DNA of 12,310 nt, taken from Asaia bogorensis. Its GTDB lineage: Bacteria; Pseudomonadota; Alphaproteobacteria; Acetobacterales; Acetobacteraceae. The notes under the pieces were generated by a model. The model was not told the DNA's origin and searched no databases. It saw only the letters and a program-made list of their open reading frames with translations. How positions within the stretch are numbered: position 1 is the stretch's first letter; each line of letters begins with the position of its first letter. The position numbers and the translations under genes were made by a program. The stretch covers positions 1 through 12,310 of the forward strand of contig CAMBXJ010000067.1 in NCBI GenBank assembly GCA_945871455.1, read 5' to 3'. This document shows positions 1 to 7,099 of the stretch, piece after piece.

Positions 1-1
1 C

Positions 2-253
2 GATTTCGAGGATTCCGATCTCTGTCTGCAACTGCACCAGATGGGACTGGACAGCGCCGTCGATCTGGACGTCGAGCTGTACCATCTGGAACGCAAGTCG
101 CAGGCTTCCTCGGCGCTGTCCTGGCGCATGAACCTGACCCTCTACAATGCCTGGGTGCACCAGAAGCGTTGGGCTGGCGTGATTGCCCACCATCCGCTGC
201 AAGCGACTCCCGCCACCGATGACAACGCCGCCATGGAGCATTCGGACCGATGA
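2..253 (+). CDS. Glycosyltransferase family 2, C-terminal end (5' partial)
   Basis: The reading frame is open from the left edge of the window and stops with TGA at 251-253; about 83 residues are visible. It starts with an acidic FEDSDLCLQL segment, which matches the ED-x-DLC-x-RL element near the end of the catalytic domain of GT-A fold family 2 glycosyltransferases, where the catalytic base lies. A YHLERKSQ segment follows, the usual histidine-glutamate end of that domain, and then a short basic and aromatic tail. By family it would transfer a sugar from a nucleotide-sugar donor to a growing glycan at the cytoplasmic membrane; donor and acceptor cannot be told from this fragment. The stop codon overlaps the possible ATG of the next glycosyltransferase (ATGA at 250-253), so the two are probably translated together. 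The first ATG in this fragment (41) is internal and not the real start. Confidence 0.85.
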   Translation, partial: DFEDSDLCLQLHQMGLDSAVDLDVELYHLERKSQASSALSWRMNLTLYNAWVHQKRWAGVIAHHPLQATPATDDNAAMEHSDR

Positions 254-1575
254 GACGGGTCAAGACCAGGCCATCCGATCCCATGGTTGAGCAGCAGGAA
301 AACGAGGCGATGATCGACGCGGACGTGGCACCGCGGATCCTGGTCGTTTCCCACAGCCATCCGGAGCTGACCAAGGGCGGCGGCGAGATCGCGGCCTATC
401 AGTTGTATCGTGGCATGGCGGCCCGCAGCGACGGCAAAACCTGGTTCATGGGCTGCGACCGGCGGCCGACGCGATCGGACATCCCGATTTCCCAGCCGTT
501 CGGGACACAGGATTACCTTTATTCCGCCGGTGAATTCGATTGGTTCAAGTTCGCCAACCGCGACGCAAGGTTTCCAGAAGCGTTTGCCAATCTGCTGCGG
601 GAATTGTCGCCGAACGTGGTGCATTTCCATCATTATGTTGGTGTTGGGGTGGAGGCATTCGCCCTGGTCCGCCGCGTGCTGCCGAGCGCGAAGATTGTCG
701 TTACGCTGCATGAGTATCTGGCGATCTGTAACCATCACGGCCAGATGGTCACACGGCCTGACCGGAACCTTTGCTACCGCGAAACACCGGTCAAATGCGT
801 GGAGTGTTTCCGAGAGAACGACGAGTCGGATTTTTTCCTGCGCAAAAAATACATCCAGCACTTCTTCGGCTTCGTCGACCACTTCGTGTCTCCCAGCCAG
901 TTCCTCGCGGATCGCTACGTCGCGTGGGGGATCGCGGAAGATCGCATCTCCGTGATCGAAAACGTGGTCCGCTCGGCCGAGGATCGGGACACGGCCGCGG
1001 CGACCGCGCCGGCCGGGCATCTGCGGGTCGGGTTCTTCGGGCAGTTGTCGTTCCTGAAAGGCGCGAATGTGCTGTTCGAGGCGGCACGTCTGCTCGACAA
1101 GCAGGATAGGACCGATATCAGTTTCGACATCTTCGGCGACTATCGCAACCAACCGGCGGAATTCCAGAAGGAGCTCCAGGAACGGTTGGAAACGGTCGGG
1201 CCGAATGTGCGGCTGCACGGCCCCTATGACGAATTCCGTGTCGATGCGCTGATGCGGTCGGTGGACGTCGTGATTATGCCGTCCATCTGGTGGGAAAACT
1301 CGCCGGTGGTGATCCAGGAAGCCTTTCGGAACGCCCGACCGGTCATCTGCTCCGATATCGGCGGCATGGCGGAGAAAGTGCGTAACGGGATCGACGGGTT
1401 CCATTTCCATGCCGGCAGCGCGTTGGATATCGTGACCCTGCTCAGCCGGATTGCCGACGACCGGCAGATTCTGGGGGGCGTCATGAAGACGGTGCGCCAG
1501 CCGCCGGCCGCGGATGAGATCATCGACGAGCATTTGAATCTGTATCGGGCGATCCAGGTTTCGACCCCGGCGTGA
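250..1575 (+). CDS. Glycosyltransferase family 4 (GT-B fold)
   Basis: A 441-residue protein with the two-domain layout of family 4 retaining glycosyltransferases. The N-terminal Rossmann half begins with RILVVSH at residues 29-35 and a glycine-rich loop TKGGGEIAAYQL, the usual start of a GT-B acceptor domain. A cysteine-bearing insert at about residues 160-188 (ICN, NLCY, KCVECF) resembles the C-x2-C insert of some capsule and O-antigen family 4 enzymes and may bind metal. The C-terminal donor half shows RVGFFGQLSFLKG, the acidic stretch IMPSIWWENSPVVIQEAF that carries the E-x7-E motif, and then PVICSDIGGMAEKV. It likely adds a hexose to the surface polysaccharide on the cytoplasmic side. The ATG at 250 gives an ATGA overlap with the upstream gene. 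The ATG at 310 has AGGAA nine bases ahead and puts the first strand nearer the N-terminus, so 310 may be the true start. Confidence 0.9.
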   Translation: MRRVKTRPSDPMVEQQENEAMIDADVAPRILVVSHSHPELTKGGGEIAAYQLYRGMAARSDGKTWFMGCDRRPTRSDIPISQPFGTQDYLYSAGEFDWFKFANRDARFPEAFANLLRELSPNVVHFHHYVGVGVEAFALVRRVLPSAKIVVTLHEYLAICNHHGQMVTRPDRNLCYRETPVKCVECFRENDESDFFLRKKYIQHFFGFVDHFVSPSQFLADRYVAWGIAEDRISVIENVVRSAEDRDTAAATAPAGHLRVGFFGQLSFLKGANVLFEAARLLDKQDRTDISFDIFGDYRNQPAEFQKELQERLETVGPNVRLHGPYDEFRVDALMRSVDVVIMPSIWWENSPVVIQEAFRNARPVICSDIGGMAEKVRNGIDGFHFHAGSALDIVTLLSRIADDRQILGGVMKTVRQPPAADEIIDEHLNLYRAIQVSTPA

Positions 1576-1779
1576 CCGCCAAAGCCGCCACCGCGTCGGG
1601 AACGACCGTGGCGGATGGGCGATGCCTGCGATTGGCCGCAACCGAGCGCGGGACAGTCATTGAAGGCGCAATGGACAGGATGGGTTGTTCCTGCCGTCCG
1701 CCGCTTTCGGATGTGCAGAACCAGCGGTTGCCCGATGCGGCCGTGGTTTGGATAGAGTGACGGATAGGAGACCTGAATC

Positions 1780-2868
1780 ATGTCGGTGCGCGGTTCGCTT
1801 GATGTCGTCACAACGGGGTATGCGGCCGGATGGGCCTACCCCACGAGCGCCAAGGGCCGTTTGGTCGTCCAGGCGATGTTGAACCACGCCATCATCGGGG
1901 AGGCGTTGGCCGATCTGCATCGCGGCGATCTGGCGGCGGTCGGGATGGGCGACGGCAATTGCGGATTTCACAGCGATTTCTACAATGCCATCGACGTGCG
2001 TGCGGTGCCGTTTGTCGTGGTTAAAGTCGACGATGGCGATCTGGATGTGCCGCGGTCAACCCAATCTGGATACGCCGAGTTCTTCCGCGCACTGTACCGC
2101 CAATACCCGACCTCTGGGCGCCATCGCAGCGTCCTCGGCGGCCTCTGGACCGATCGGACCGACGCGCCAGCCCTGTTGAGAGGGCGCGTCGCCATCGGTC
2201 AGGTTTCTGAGTCGGCGGCGAAGGTTTTGTCCGGATTTCTCCAGAACGGGTTTTCGATCCTGGACAACGCGTTCTCCCTTGGCGCGGCCATGCCGCCGGG
2301 CGCTCGCCTGACCGAGGGTGGAGAGCCGCCCGAAGAGGGCAAGCCGAGCCTGATGGCCGGGGTGGTGGCGGGGCTGTTCATGGCAGGGTCGGTTCACGAT
2401 ATTCTTCGCCCGCTGTTGGAAGATCATCCGTTGGGCCTGACCGCCCGGATCGTCGATGGCACCAGCAACAGCTTCTGCCAGCCGAGCGGGTTGGAACAGT
2501 TGCCCTCGCCGGCCGAATGCGTGGTGATCATCGTGCCGACCGCCGATGCGCCGGTGGCGTTGGAGGTGGTGCGCGACAGCCATCTGTTCCCCGAATTCAC
2601 CGCGTCGGGCCAGTCCCGTTGGATCAGCCAATCGGCGGCGTTGAACGATGCGACGCTGGTGCAACGTGGCATGGTCGATCGGCATGAGCTGTCGGTCGGC
2701 AGTGTCGCCATTGTTGGCCCCGGACTGTTGCATCGGGTGCAGGCGGACGCATCGGTGGCGGCATTGCGCGTGCTGGTCACGCCGTCTCGGGCCGCGCCGT
2801 TGGAACGGCGCCCCGGGGAGCCCGGCCGTGAGATCATCCTGGTCAACGGCGGCCAGATATGGGTCTGA
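1780..2868 (+). CDS. Unknown 362-residue protein with N-terminal 'GWA' beta module
   Basis: I do not recognise a named family. The start is well supported: ATG at 1780 has AGGAG at 1766-1770, nine bases upstream. Residues about 1-90 follow a pattern I associate with accessory modules of alphaproteobacterial glycan proteins: GSLD, then GWAYP, a beta strand with a short loop (MLNHAIIGEALAD), RGDLAAVGMGDGNCGF, and a closing strand. Residues about 170-340 look like a double-stranded beta-helix: RDSHLFPEF in the middle, then VGSVAIVGPGLLHRV and LRVLVTPS. This is reminiscent of cupins or phytanoyl-CoA dioxygenase-like enzymes, but no clear H-x-D iron motif is visible, so a catalytic role is doubtful. 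No signal peptide or membrane segment is seen, so it is probably cytoplasmic. Its place between glycosyltransferases suggests a job in the same glycan pathway. It lies 204 bases after the family 4 gene. Confidence 0.75.
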   Translation: MSVRGSLDVVTTGYAAGWAYPTSAKGRLVVQAMLNHAIIGEALADLHRGDLAAVGMGDGNCGFHSDFYNAIDVRAVPFVVVKVDDGDLDVPRSTQSGYAEFFRALYRQYPTSGRHRSVLGGLWTDRTDAPALLRGRVAIGQVSESAAKVLSGFLQNGFSILDNAFSLGAAMPPGARLTEGGEPPEEGKPSLMAGVVAGLFMAGSVHDILRPLLEDHPLGLTARIVDGTSNSFCQPSGLEQLPSPAECVVIIVPTADAPVALEVVRDSHLFPEFTASGQSRWISQSAALNDATLVQRGMVDRHELSVGSVAIVGPGLLHRVQADASVAALRVLVTPSRAAPLERRPGEPGREIILVNGGQIWV

Positions 2869-2985
2869 CAACCACAAGGGCGTGCCTCTCTGTTCTGGCC
2901 TTCTCTTGAATCACGGGCTTGTGATGACGGCCCGCCGCGTGCGGCCTGTCCCGGCATAGCGGTAGGTTGCGTTGGACTACCCTGA

Positions 2986-3471
2986 GGACCTTGTGCTCTC
3001 GGCTGGTTTGTCGACCAGGTTCTGCCGGTGATCGAGGCCGATCTGGGCTACGAGACCCGGTTGACCGTGGCCGGCTTTGTCGGGCGGGATGTGGAATTCG
3101 ATCGCTTCCGCGATCACCCGCGGGTCCCTCTGCTCGGTGCTGTTGCGGACCTGGATCCACTTTATGACTCCCATCGTGTGTTTGTCGTACCCACACGCTA
3201 TGCGGCCGGATTGCCGCACAAGATCCACGAGGCCGCCTCGTTCGGCATTCCGGTCGTCGCGCCCGAGTTGCTGCGCGCGCAGCTCGGCTGGCGGGATCGG
3301 CGGGATCTTTTGGTGGCTGACGCGGACGATTCGGCGGCTTTCGCCCAACATGTGCTGACGCTGTATCGGTCTGAAGGGGTGTGGCGCGGCGTTCGCGCCG
3401 GGGCCGCTGAACGTATCCGCGTCGAGTGCGGCCGGGATGCCTATGAGGATGCGTCGGCGGCGGTCCTGTAG
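2986..3471 (+). pseudogene. Truncated glycosyltransferase (GT-B C-terminal domain remnant)
   Basis: The frame opens after a TGA at 2983-2985 and ends at TAG 3469-3471. The first recognisable residues are WFVDQVLPVIEADLGY, the usual beginning of the donor-binding half of a GT-B enzyme. RLTVAGFVG, VPLLGAVADLDPLYDSHRVF, VVPTRYAAGLPHKIHEAASFG and IPVVAPELLRAQLGW follow; these are the strands and the acidic motif of the C-terminal domain. The N-terminal acceptor domain of roughly 200 or more residues is missing, and the 117 bases between the previous stop codon and this frame hold nothing that could encode it. The only near-start codon is GTG at 3028, inside the domain and without a good ribosome binding site. 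I read it as a 5'-deleted remnant. A short stand-alone donor domain is possible but unlikely, because half a GT-B enzyme lacks an acceptor site. Confidence 0.7.
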
Positions 3472-3673
3472 AGAGCTTGCGACGCGCGCCGTGGATCCAG
3501 GACGGGACGCCGGGCCCGTTGCGGATCGACGGTCGCTATTTTCCCGATTTTTAGACAGGTCGGGTGTCGGTGTAGTGTTATCTGATCAACAGGATGCACC
3601 CGTAACAACATACAATACGCGAACATATCGGTGTGGCCATGGTTCACTGTATTGCATAATATTGGTAAATCGA

Positions 3674-3701
3674 TCACGTGGACTGCCACCGATGCACGTG
3701 A
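3674..3701. promoter_or_regulatory. Paired CACGTG inverted repeat, possible operator
   Basis: TCACGTG at 3674-3680 and its exact reverse complement CACGTGA at 3695-3701 are separated by 14 bases. The two CACGTG cores are 20 bases apart, close to two helical turns, which suits a dimeric or tetrameric DNA-binding protein. The pair ends ten bases before the -35-like element at 3711, where an activator or repressor could act. No regulator is identified; the assignment rests on symmetry and position. Confidence 0.35.
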
Positions 3702-3710
3702 CCCGGCGAC

Positions 3711-3739
3711 TTGATTCAATTTTACGACGCTATTATACG
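3711..3739 (+). promoter_or_regulatory. Candidate sigma70-type promoter for the pyruvyl transferase gene
   Basis: TTGATT at 3711-3716 and TATACG at 3734-3739 are separated by exactly 17 bases. They lie in the most AT-rich part of the gap and point toward the gene at 3855. The predicted start of transcription near 3746 leaves a leader of about 110 bases. Both hexamers match the consensus only in part, so this is a plausible call rather than a firm one. Confidence 0.4.
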
Positions 3740-3854
3740 CTTGACTGTCATCGGTCGTCATCGTTCTGTCTGGGCGGACTACCGGGCAGCGATAGGCAAC
3801 TCCTGGTAGGGTTGGGCGTGCCCACCGAACGGGCTGAAACGACGGAGACCGGCT

Positions 3855-5312
3855 ATGAGCACGGACACCACGGCTGGGCGTGTGCTGTCGTTTGACGAGA
3901 ACGAGGTTTCGTTCGTCGTGCCAGAATCAACCTTGCCGGCCTGCCGGGCAGGGATAGAGATTCTGTTGAATGGCGAACCGGCGGCGCGGGCCTATCCGGC
4001 ACCGCTCCATTTCGAGAAATTGGTCGATGGCGGCGTGCCGTCCTGCGCCAACACGTTCCGCTTTCCGCCGTCAACGTTTCGCCGCGGCGCGGCCCGCCGA
4101 GCGATATCCCTGAAGCGGGTTTCTGATGAGGTGATGCTGGATGGCGGGGGGATTTTCCCGAAAACCACCAAGCGCAAGCCGCGTATCCTGGTCTTCATCC
4201 CGTCCGGCGCGATCTGGAAGCATGGATCGGTGGAACTTTACCAAAGCGATTGGGATGTTTTGGTAGGCCAGTATTTCAATGTCGGCGACATGATGGTGTA
4301 CGACTCGACGTTGAAGTTGTTGGATTACGAGGCCATGGACGTGGCTCGCATCACCAACTATTCAGAAGACGATGTGCGTCGATACAATTCGGATTTTGAC
4401 TACTGTTTTCTACGTGGTTCCAATTATATCCATGAGCATATGCAGTGGGATGGCGCCAAGAAGCTGTTGGAACGCCTTCAATTGCCCGTGTATGCCATCG
4501 GTGTCGGGGCGCAGGCCGAGACGACCCGGAAGCTGAACCTGAGCCAGGAGTCGATCGACATCTGGAAACTGATCGCGGAGCGGTCGGGGGCGATCGGCGT
4601 GCGCGGGCAGTATTCCGCGGAATGCCTGAACGATATCGGCATCAAGAATGTGTCGGTGATCGGCTGTCCGTCGCTGTTTCGCGCACGCGACCAGTATCGC
4701 AGCATCTCCGCCAAGCCGATGCGCGACGTCCGCAAGATCGCGTTCAGCCTGCGGCGGGAGGTCAATACGGTCTATTCAGCCAACCCGGGGGAATATCTCG
4801 CGATTCAGCGAGAGATGATGCTCCGGCTGGCTGACGAAAGCGAAATGACGGTAACCATTCATGGGGAACCGGAGGAAAAGGCGTTCTTCTTCAAGGACCG
4901 CGACCGGATGGCGGCGGCCACGAAGGCACTGACCGCCAGCGGCTGGCTGACCCCGGAAACGCGGGAGGCGATCCTGCGCATCTACCGCAACCAACTCTAT
5001 ATGTACACGCGCGCCGACGACTACGACGCGTTCATCCAGGGGATGGATTTTGCGTTCGGCTACCGCGTTCACGGCATCCTGCCGGCGCTGGCGAACGGGG
5101 TCCCGGGGGCGATCGTGAATTACGACACCCGCAGTGCGGAACTGGCGAAAACGCACGCGATCCCGCTGGTGGAAGAAAAAGATCTGAAGGGCCGAAGCTG
5201 GCGGGATATCTACAGCTCGATCAACTTCGCGCCCTATAACGCGGCCTTCCGCGCGGGGTATGACCGGATGAAGGGCTTCCTGACCATGAACGGGATCCCG
5301 ACGACGATGTGA
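3855..5312 (+). CDS. Polysaccharide pyruvyl transferase family protein
   Basis: A 485-residue protein whose residues about 105-440 match the polysaccharide pyruvyl transferase family. Family members move a pyruvate ketal from phosphoenolpyruvate onto a sugar of capsule, exopolysaccharide or cell-wall glycan in the cytoplasm. Visible motifs are FNVGDMMVYD near 141-150, YAIGVGAQAE near 213-222, IGVRGQYSAECL near 247-258, SVIGCPS near 267-273 and FGYRVHGILPALANGVP near 401-417, whose Arg and His are the conserved pair of the family. Residues about 8-95 form an extra beta-rich region before the catalytic domain, not typical of the minimal family and perhaps a glycan-binding module. The start is supported by GGAG at 3844-3847, seven bases ahead of ATG. 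The gene converges on kdsD with an 18-base gap. Pyruvate could be placed on a sugar of the polymer, possibly Kdo, but the acceptor is not shown by the sequence. Confidence 0.85.
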   Translation: MSTDTTAGRVLSFDENEVSFVVPESTLPACRAGIEILLNGEPAARAYPAPLHFEKLVDGGVPSCANTFRFPPSTFRRGAARRAISLKRVSDEVMLDGGGIFPKTTKRKPRILVFIPSGAIWKHGSVELYQSDWDVLVGQYFNVGDMMVYDSTLKLLDYEAMDVARITNYSEDDVRRYNSDFDYCFLRGSNYIHEHMQWDGAKKLLERLQLPVYAIGVGAQAETTRKLNLSQESIDIWKLIAERSGAIGVRGQYSAECLNDIGIKNVSVIGCPSLFRARDQYRSISAKPMRDVRKIAFSLRREVNTVYSANPGEYLAIQREMMLRLADESEMTVTIHGEPEEKAFFFKDRDRMAAATKALTASGWLTPETREAILRIYRNQLYMYTRADDYDAFIQGMDFAFGYRVHGILPALANGVPGAIVNYDTRSAELAKTHAIPLVEEKDLKGRSWRDIYSSINFAPYNAAFRAGYDRMKGFLTMNGIPTTM

Positions 5313-5330
5313 TTCGGGTCTGACGGCCTT

Positions 5331-6353
5331 CTACACGACCCCGATGGCCAACAGGTCGTGCAGGTGGATCAGACCGATCGGCTTCTGATCTTCGACCACG
5401 AAAATGCTCGTGATGCGAGCCTCGTTCATGAATGCCATGACCTCCACGGCCAGAGCGGTGGGGCCGATGCTGCGCGGATGGCGGCCCATGACGTCGGTGA
5501 CCGGTCCGTTGACGAAACCGCGCGCGAAGGCGCGCCGCAGATCGCCGTCGGTCAGCACGCCGACCAGAGCGCCCTCCTCATCGACAATGCCGGTGACGCC
5601 GAAGCGCTTCGAGGTCATTTCGATGATCGCTTCGGACAAGGCCGCGGTGGCGGGCACGACCGGAAGCTCCGCTCCGCCATGCATCACATCCTGCGCCTTG
5701 GAGAGGCGGGCACCGAGTTTGCCGCCCGGATGGAAGCGTTGGAAGTCGAAGGCGGTGAAGCCGCGGCGTTCCAGAAGACACACCGCGAGCGCATCGCCCA
5801 GCACCATCTGCATGGTTGTCGAGGTTGTCGGCGCCAGGCCATTCGGGCAGGCTTCCGCCGCCGGCGGCAGAAACAGGCCGATATCGGCGGCACTGCCGAG
5901 TGCACTGTCTGGTTTGGAGGTGATCGCGATCAACCCCACATCGAACCGCCGCGTGTAGGCGATGATGCTGGCCAGTTCCGGCGTTTCTCCCGACCACGAC
6001 AGCGCCAGGACGACGTCATTGGCGCGGATCATGCCAAGGTCGCCATGGCTTGCCTCGGCAGGGTGCACGAAATGGCTGGGCGTGCCGGTGGAAGCGAATG
6101 TCGCCGCGATCTTGTGCCCGACATGGCCGGATTTGCCCATGCCAGTAACGATGACATGCCCGCTGGATGCGGCGATCAGATCCGCGGCGGCGGCGAAAGC
6201 CAAGCCGAGGTCGCCGAGCAGGGCCTGCCGCAGGGCGTCCAGGCCGAGTTGCTCGACGCCCAGTGCGCGGATGGCGCTTTCGCGGGCGGAGTCGATGTTT
6301 GACGAGTCCGACCCTGACGCGGCCATATGACGCGGTGACGACTGTTCCGGCAT
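5331..6353 (-). CDS. kdsD: Arabinose-5-phosphate isomerase KdsD (SIS plus two CBS domains)
   Basis: This 340-residue protein interconverts D-ribulose 5-phosphate and D-arabinose 5-phosphate, the first committed step of Kdo synthesis in the cytoplasm. The sugar isomerase domain spans about residues 45-180, with VTGMGKSGHVGHKIAATFAS (69-88), HPAEASHGDLG (97-107), SWSGETPEL (119-127) and EACPNGLAPTTSTT (167-180). FHPGGKLGARL (207-217) carries the conserved His of the active site. Two CBS domains follow, about 222-278 and 285-340, including GVLTDGDLRR and GLIHLHDL. Length and domain order are normal for KdsD/KpsF. AAAGG lies just ahead of the ATG at 6353. The gene sits apart from the other Kdo genes, transcribed in the same direction, and is bracketed by an intact and a decayed copy of the pyruvyl transferase 3' end. 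It could be a capsule-specific paralogue (kpsF type) of a housekeeping gene elsewhere. Confidence 0.95.
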   Translation of the reverse strand: MPEQSSPRHMAASGSDSSNIDSARESAIRALGVEQLGLDALRQALLGDLGLAFAAAADLIAASSGHVIVTGMGKSGHVGHKIAATFASTGTPSHFVHPAEASHGDLGMIRANDVVLALSWSGETPELASIIAYTRRFDVGLIAITSKPDSALGSAADIGLFLPPAAEACPNGLAPTTSTTMQMVLGDALAVCLLERRGFTAFDFQRFHPGGKLGARLSKAQDVMHGGAELPVVPATAALSEAIIEMTSKRFGVTGIVDEEGALVGVLTDGDLRRAFARGFVNGPVTDVMGRHPRSIGPTALAVEVMAFMNEARITSIFVVEDQKPIGLIHLHDLLAIGVV

Positions 6354-6425
6354 GGCGACCTTTCTTGCGTTTGCAGGCTGCGGGAGTCTCGAACGGGATC
6401 GGTCGGATCGATAAAGCGGTGACGT

Positions 6426-6440
6426 CCCCGAGCGTCGGGG
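6426..6440 (-). repeat. Perfect GC-rich hairpin near the kdsD transcript start
   Basis: CCCCGA at 6426-6431 and TCGGGG at 6435-6440 form a perfect six-pair stem with a three-base loop. It falls close to where transcription would begin from the -10 element at 6446-6451. It could stabilise the 5' end of the kdsD message or bind a regulator; no uridine tract follows, so it is not an intrinsic terminator. Confidence 0.35.
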
Positions 6441-6445
6441 CGGAG

Positions 6446-6451
6446 ATTATA
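6446..6451 (-). promoter_or_regulatory. Candidate -10 element for kdsD
   Basis: A perfect TATAAT is read on the minus strand, 92 bases upstream of the kdsD ATG. No good -35 hexamer lies 16-18 bases further upstream and there is no extended -10 TGn, so the promoter would be weak or activator-dependent. An isolated TATAAT can occur by chance, although it is uncommon in DNA this rich in GC. Confidence 0.35.
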
Positions 6452-6700
6452 TGCGCTATTTTGGGTGTTTCGGCGATTGTTTCAATCCGGGTGTCGTGGG
6501 GCAGGCCGGACATAGCGACCGTGCGGCGATCAGATAAGATCCTGCTTCAGGAACTGCGTTGTCGGAAATCCGAGGCAGACGAAGAGCGATCCATCCTGTT
6601 TCGCTACTCTGTAATAGGGGTCTCGCCACTGGCCGGTTGCCCGATGATGCGCGGTCTCCAGCCAGACCAGACAGGCGCGAGCCAGTGACGCCGACAGGAT

Positions 6701-7079
6701 CACGCCAGCGGCTGACCGACCCCCGAAACGCGGGAGGCCTTTCCTGATCATCATCGCAACCAACTTTTTATGTATACGCGCGCCGACGACTACAATGCGT
6801 TCATCCACGAGATGAATCTTGCGGTCGGCTATCGCGTTCCCGGCATCCCGCCGGCGCTGGCGAACGGGGGCCCGGGAGCGATCGTGAACCAAGACACGCG
6901 TAGCGCCGAATTGGCGAAGACGCATGCGATCCCGCTGGTGGGAGAGAAGGATGAAGGACCGAAGCAGGCGGGATATTCACAGCTCGCTCAACTTCGCGCC
7001 CTACAACGCGCCATTCTGCGCGGGGTATGACCGGATGAAGGGCTGGCTGGCAATGAACGGGATGCCGACGACGATGTGA
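6701..7079 (+). pseudogene. Decayed duplicate of the pyruvyl transferase 3' end
   Basis: This stretch aligns with 4933-5312, the last 126 or so codons of the intact pyruvyl transferase gene, nearly base for base, and ends at the matching stop codon (TGA 7077-7079). It is dead for several reasons. The 5' two thirds of the gene are absent. TGG for Trp364 has become TGA at 6713-6715. The conserved His of YRVHG is now Pro (YRVPG). Two bases (CT) are missing within the codons for Asp-Leu after 6949, which shifts the frame so that the last 45 or so codons can only be read in another frame. The remaining DNA similarity is high, which suggests a fairly recent duplication or a close paralogue that decayed. 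A frame starting at ATG 6770 survives for 86 codons but is half out of register and unlikely to make a working protein. Confidence 0.9.
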
Positions 7080-7099
7080 AGCGGCCTTTGACGGGGATG

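Larger units (their letters stand above)
3472..3854 (+). other. AT-rich intergenic region ahead of the pyruvyl transferase gene
   Basis: This 383-base gap is clearly richer in A and T than its neighbours, especially about 3540-3745. I see no gene in it: the one long frame that crosses it runs from the glycosyltransferase remnant into the next coding sequence and has no protein-like composition. It contains the promoter candidate and the paired CACGTG sites listed separately, and a leader of roughly 110 bases before the ATG at 3855. The leader has a short inverted repeat, CTACC at about 3779 with GGTAG at about 3806. I could not match it to a known riboswitch. The base composition also fits a junction left by past rearrangement, given the broken gene just upstream. 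Confidence 0.6.
6354..6700. other. Intergenic region upstream of kdsD with possible gene remnant
   Basis: This 347-base stretch has no intact gene. Its left part is the upstream region of kdsD, with the -10 element and hairpin listed separately. In the right part, on the minus strand, a frame between about 6690 and 6532 reads like the C-terminal end of a protein (LARACLVWLE, then QWRDPYYRVAKQDGSLFVCL, ending at TGA). It has no start of its own and runs in from the antisense of the decayed pyruvyl transferase copy. It may be the last 50 or so residues of a gene cut off by rearrangement; I do not recognise the family. Confidence 0.35.

Noticed and set aside
1583..1617. CCGCCAC ... GTGGCGG inverted repeat after the family 4 gene
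   Set aside because: The loop is about 16 bases and no T tract follows, so an intrinsic terminator is not supported.
142..1641. 499-codon open frame on the minus strand
   Set aside because: It is the antisense shadow of the family 4 glycosyltransferase; its product is rich in Arg, His and Asp with no domain, while the plus strand has clear GT motifs.
1572..1760. 62-codon plus-strand frame after the family 4 glycosyltransferase
   Set aside because: No ribosome binding site, low-complexity composition and no recognisable motif; treated as intergenic.
2056..2877. 273-codon minus-strand frame
   Set aside because: Antisense of the 362-residue gene; composition typical of a high-GC shadow frame.
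2961..2981. GGTAG ... CTACC inverted repeat before the glycosyltransferase remnant
   Set aside because: Five pairs with an 11-base loop, no T tract and no insertion-element ends; probably chance.
3779..3812. Leader of the pyruvyl transferase gene as a riboswitch (GGGCAGCGATAGGCAACT stretch)
   Set aside because: Only a five-pair CTACC/GGTAG stem could be drawn and no known riboswitch core matched.
3437..3895. 152-codon plus-strand frame across the AT-rich gap
   Set aside because: Starts inside the glycosyltransferase remnant, crosses the promoter region and ends inside the pyruvyl transferase gene; no domain and no consistent codon use.
5358..6302. 314-codon plus-strand frame
   Set aside because: Antisense of kdsD, which is certain from its SIS and CBS motifs.
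6770..7030. 86-codon frame as an intact small gene
   Set aside because: It is the surviving part of the decayed pyruvyl transferase copy and goes out of register after the two-base deletion.
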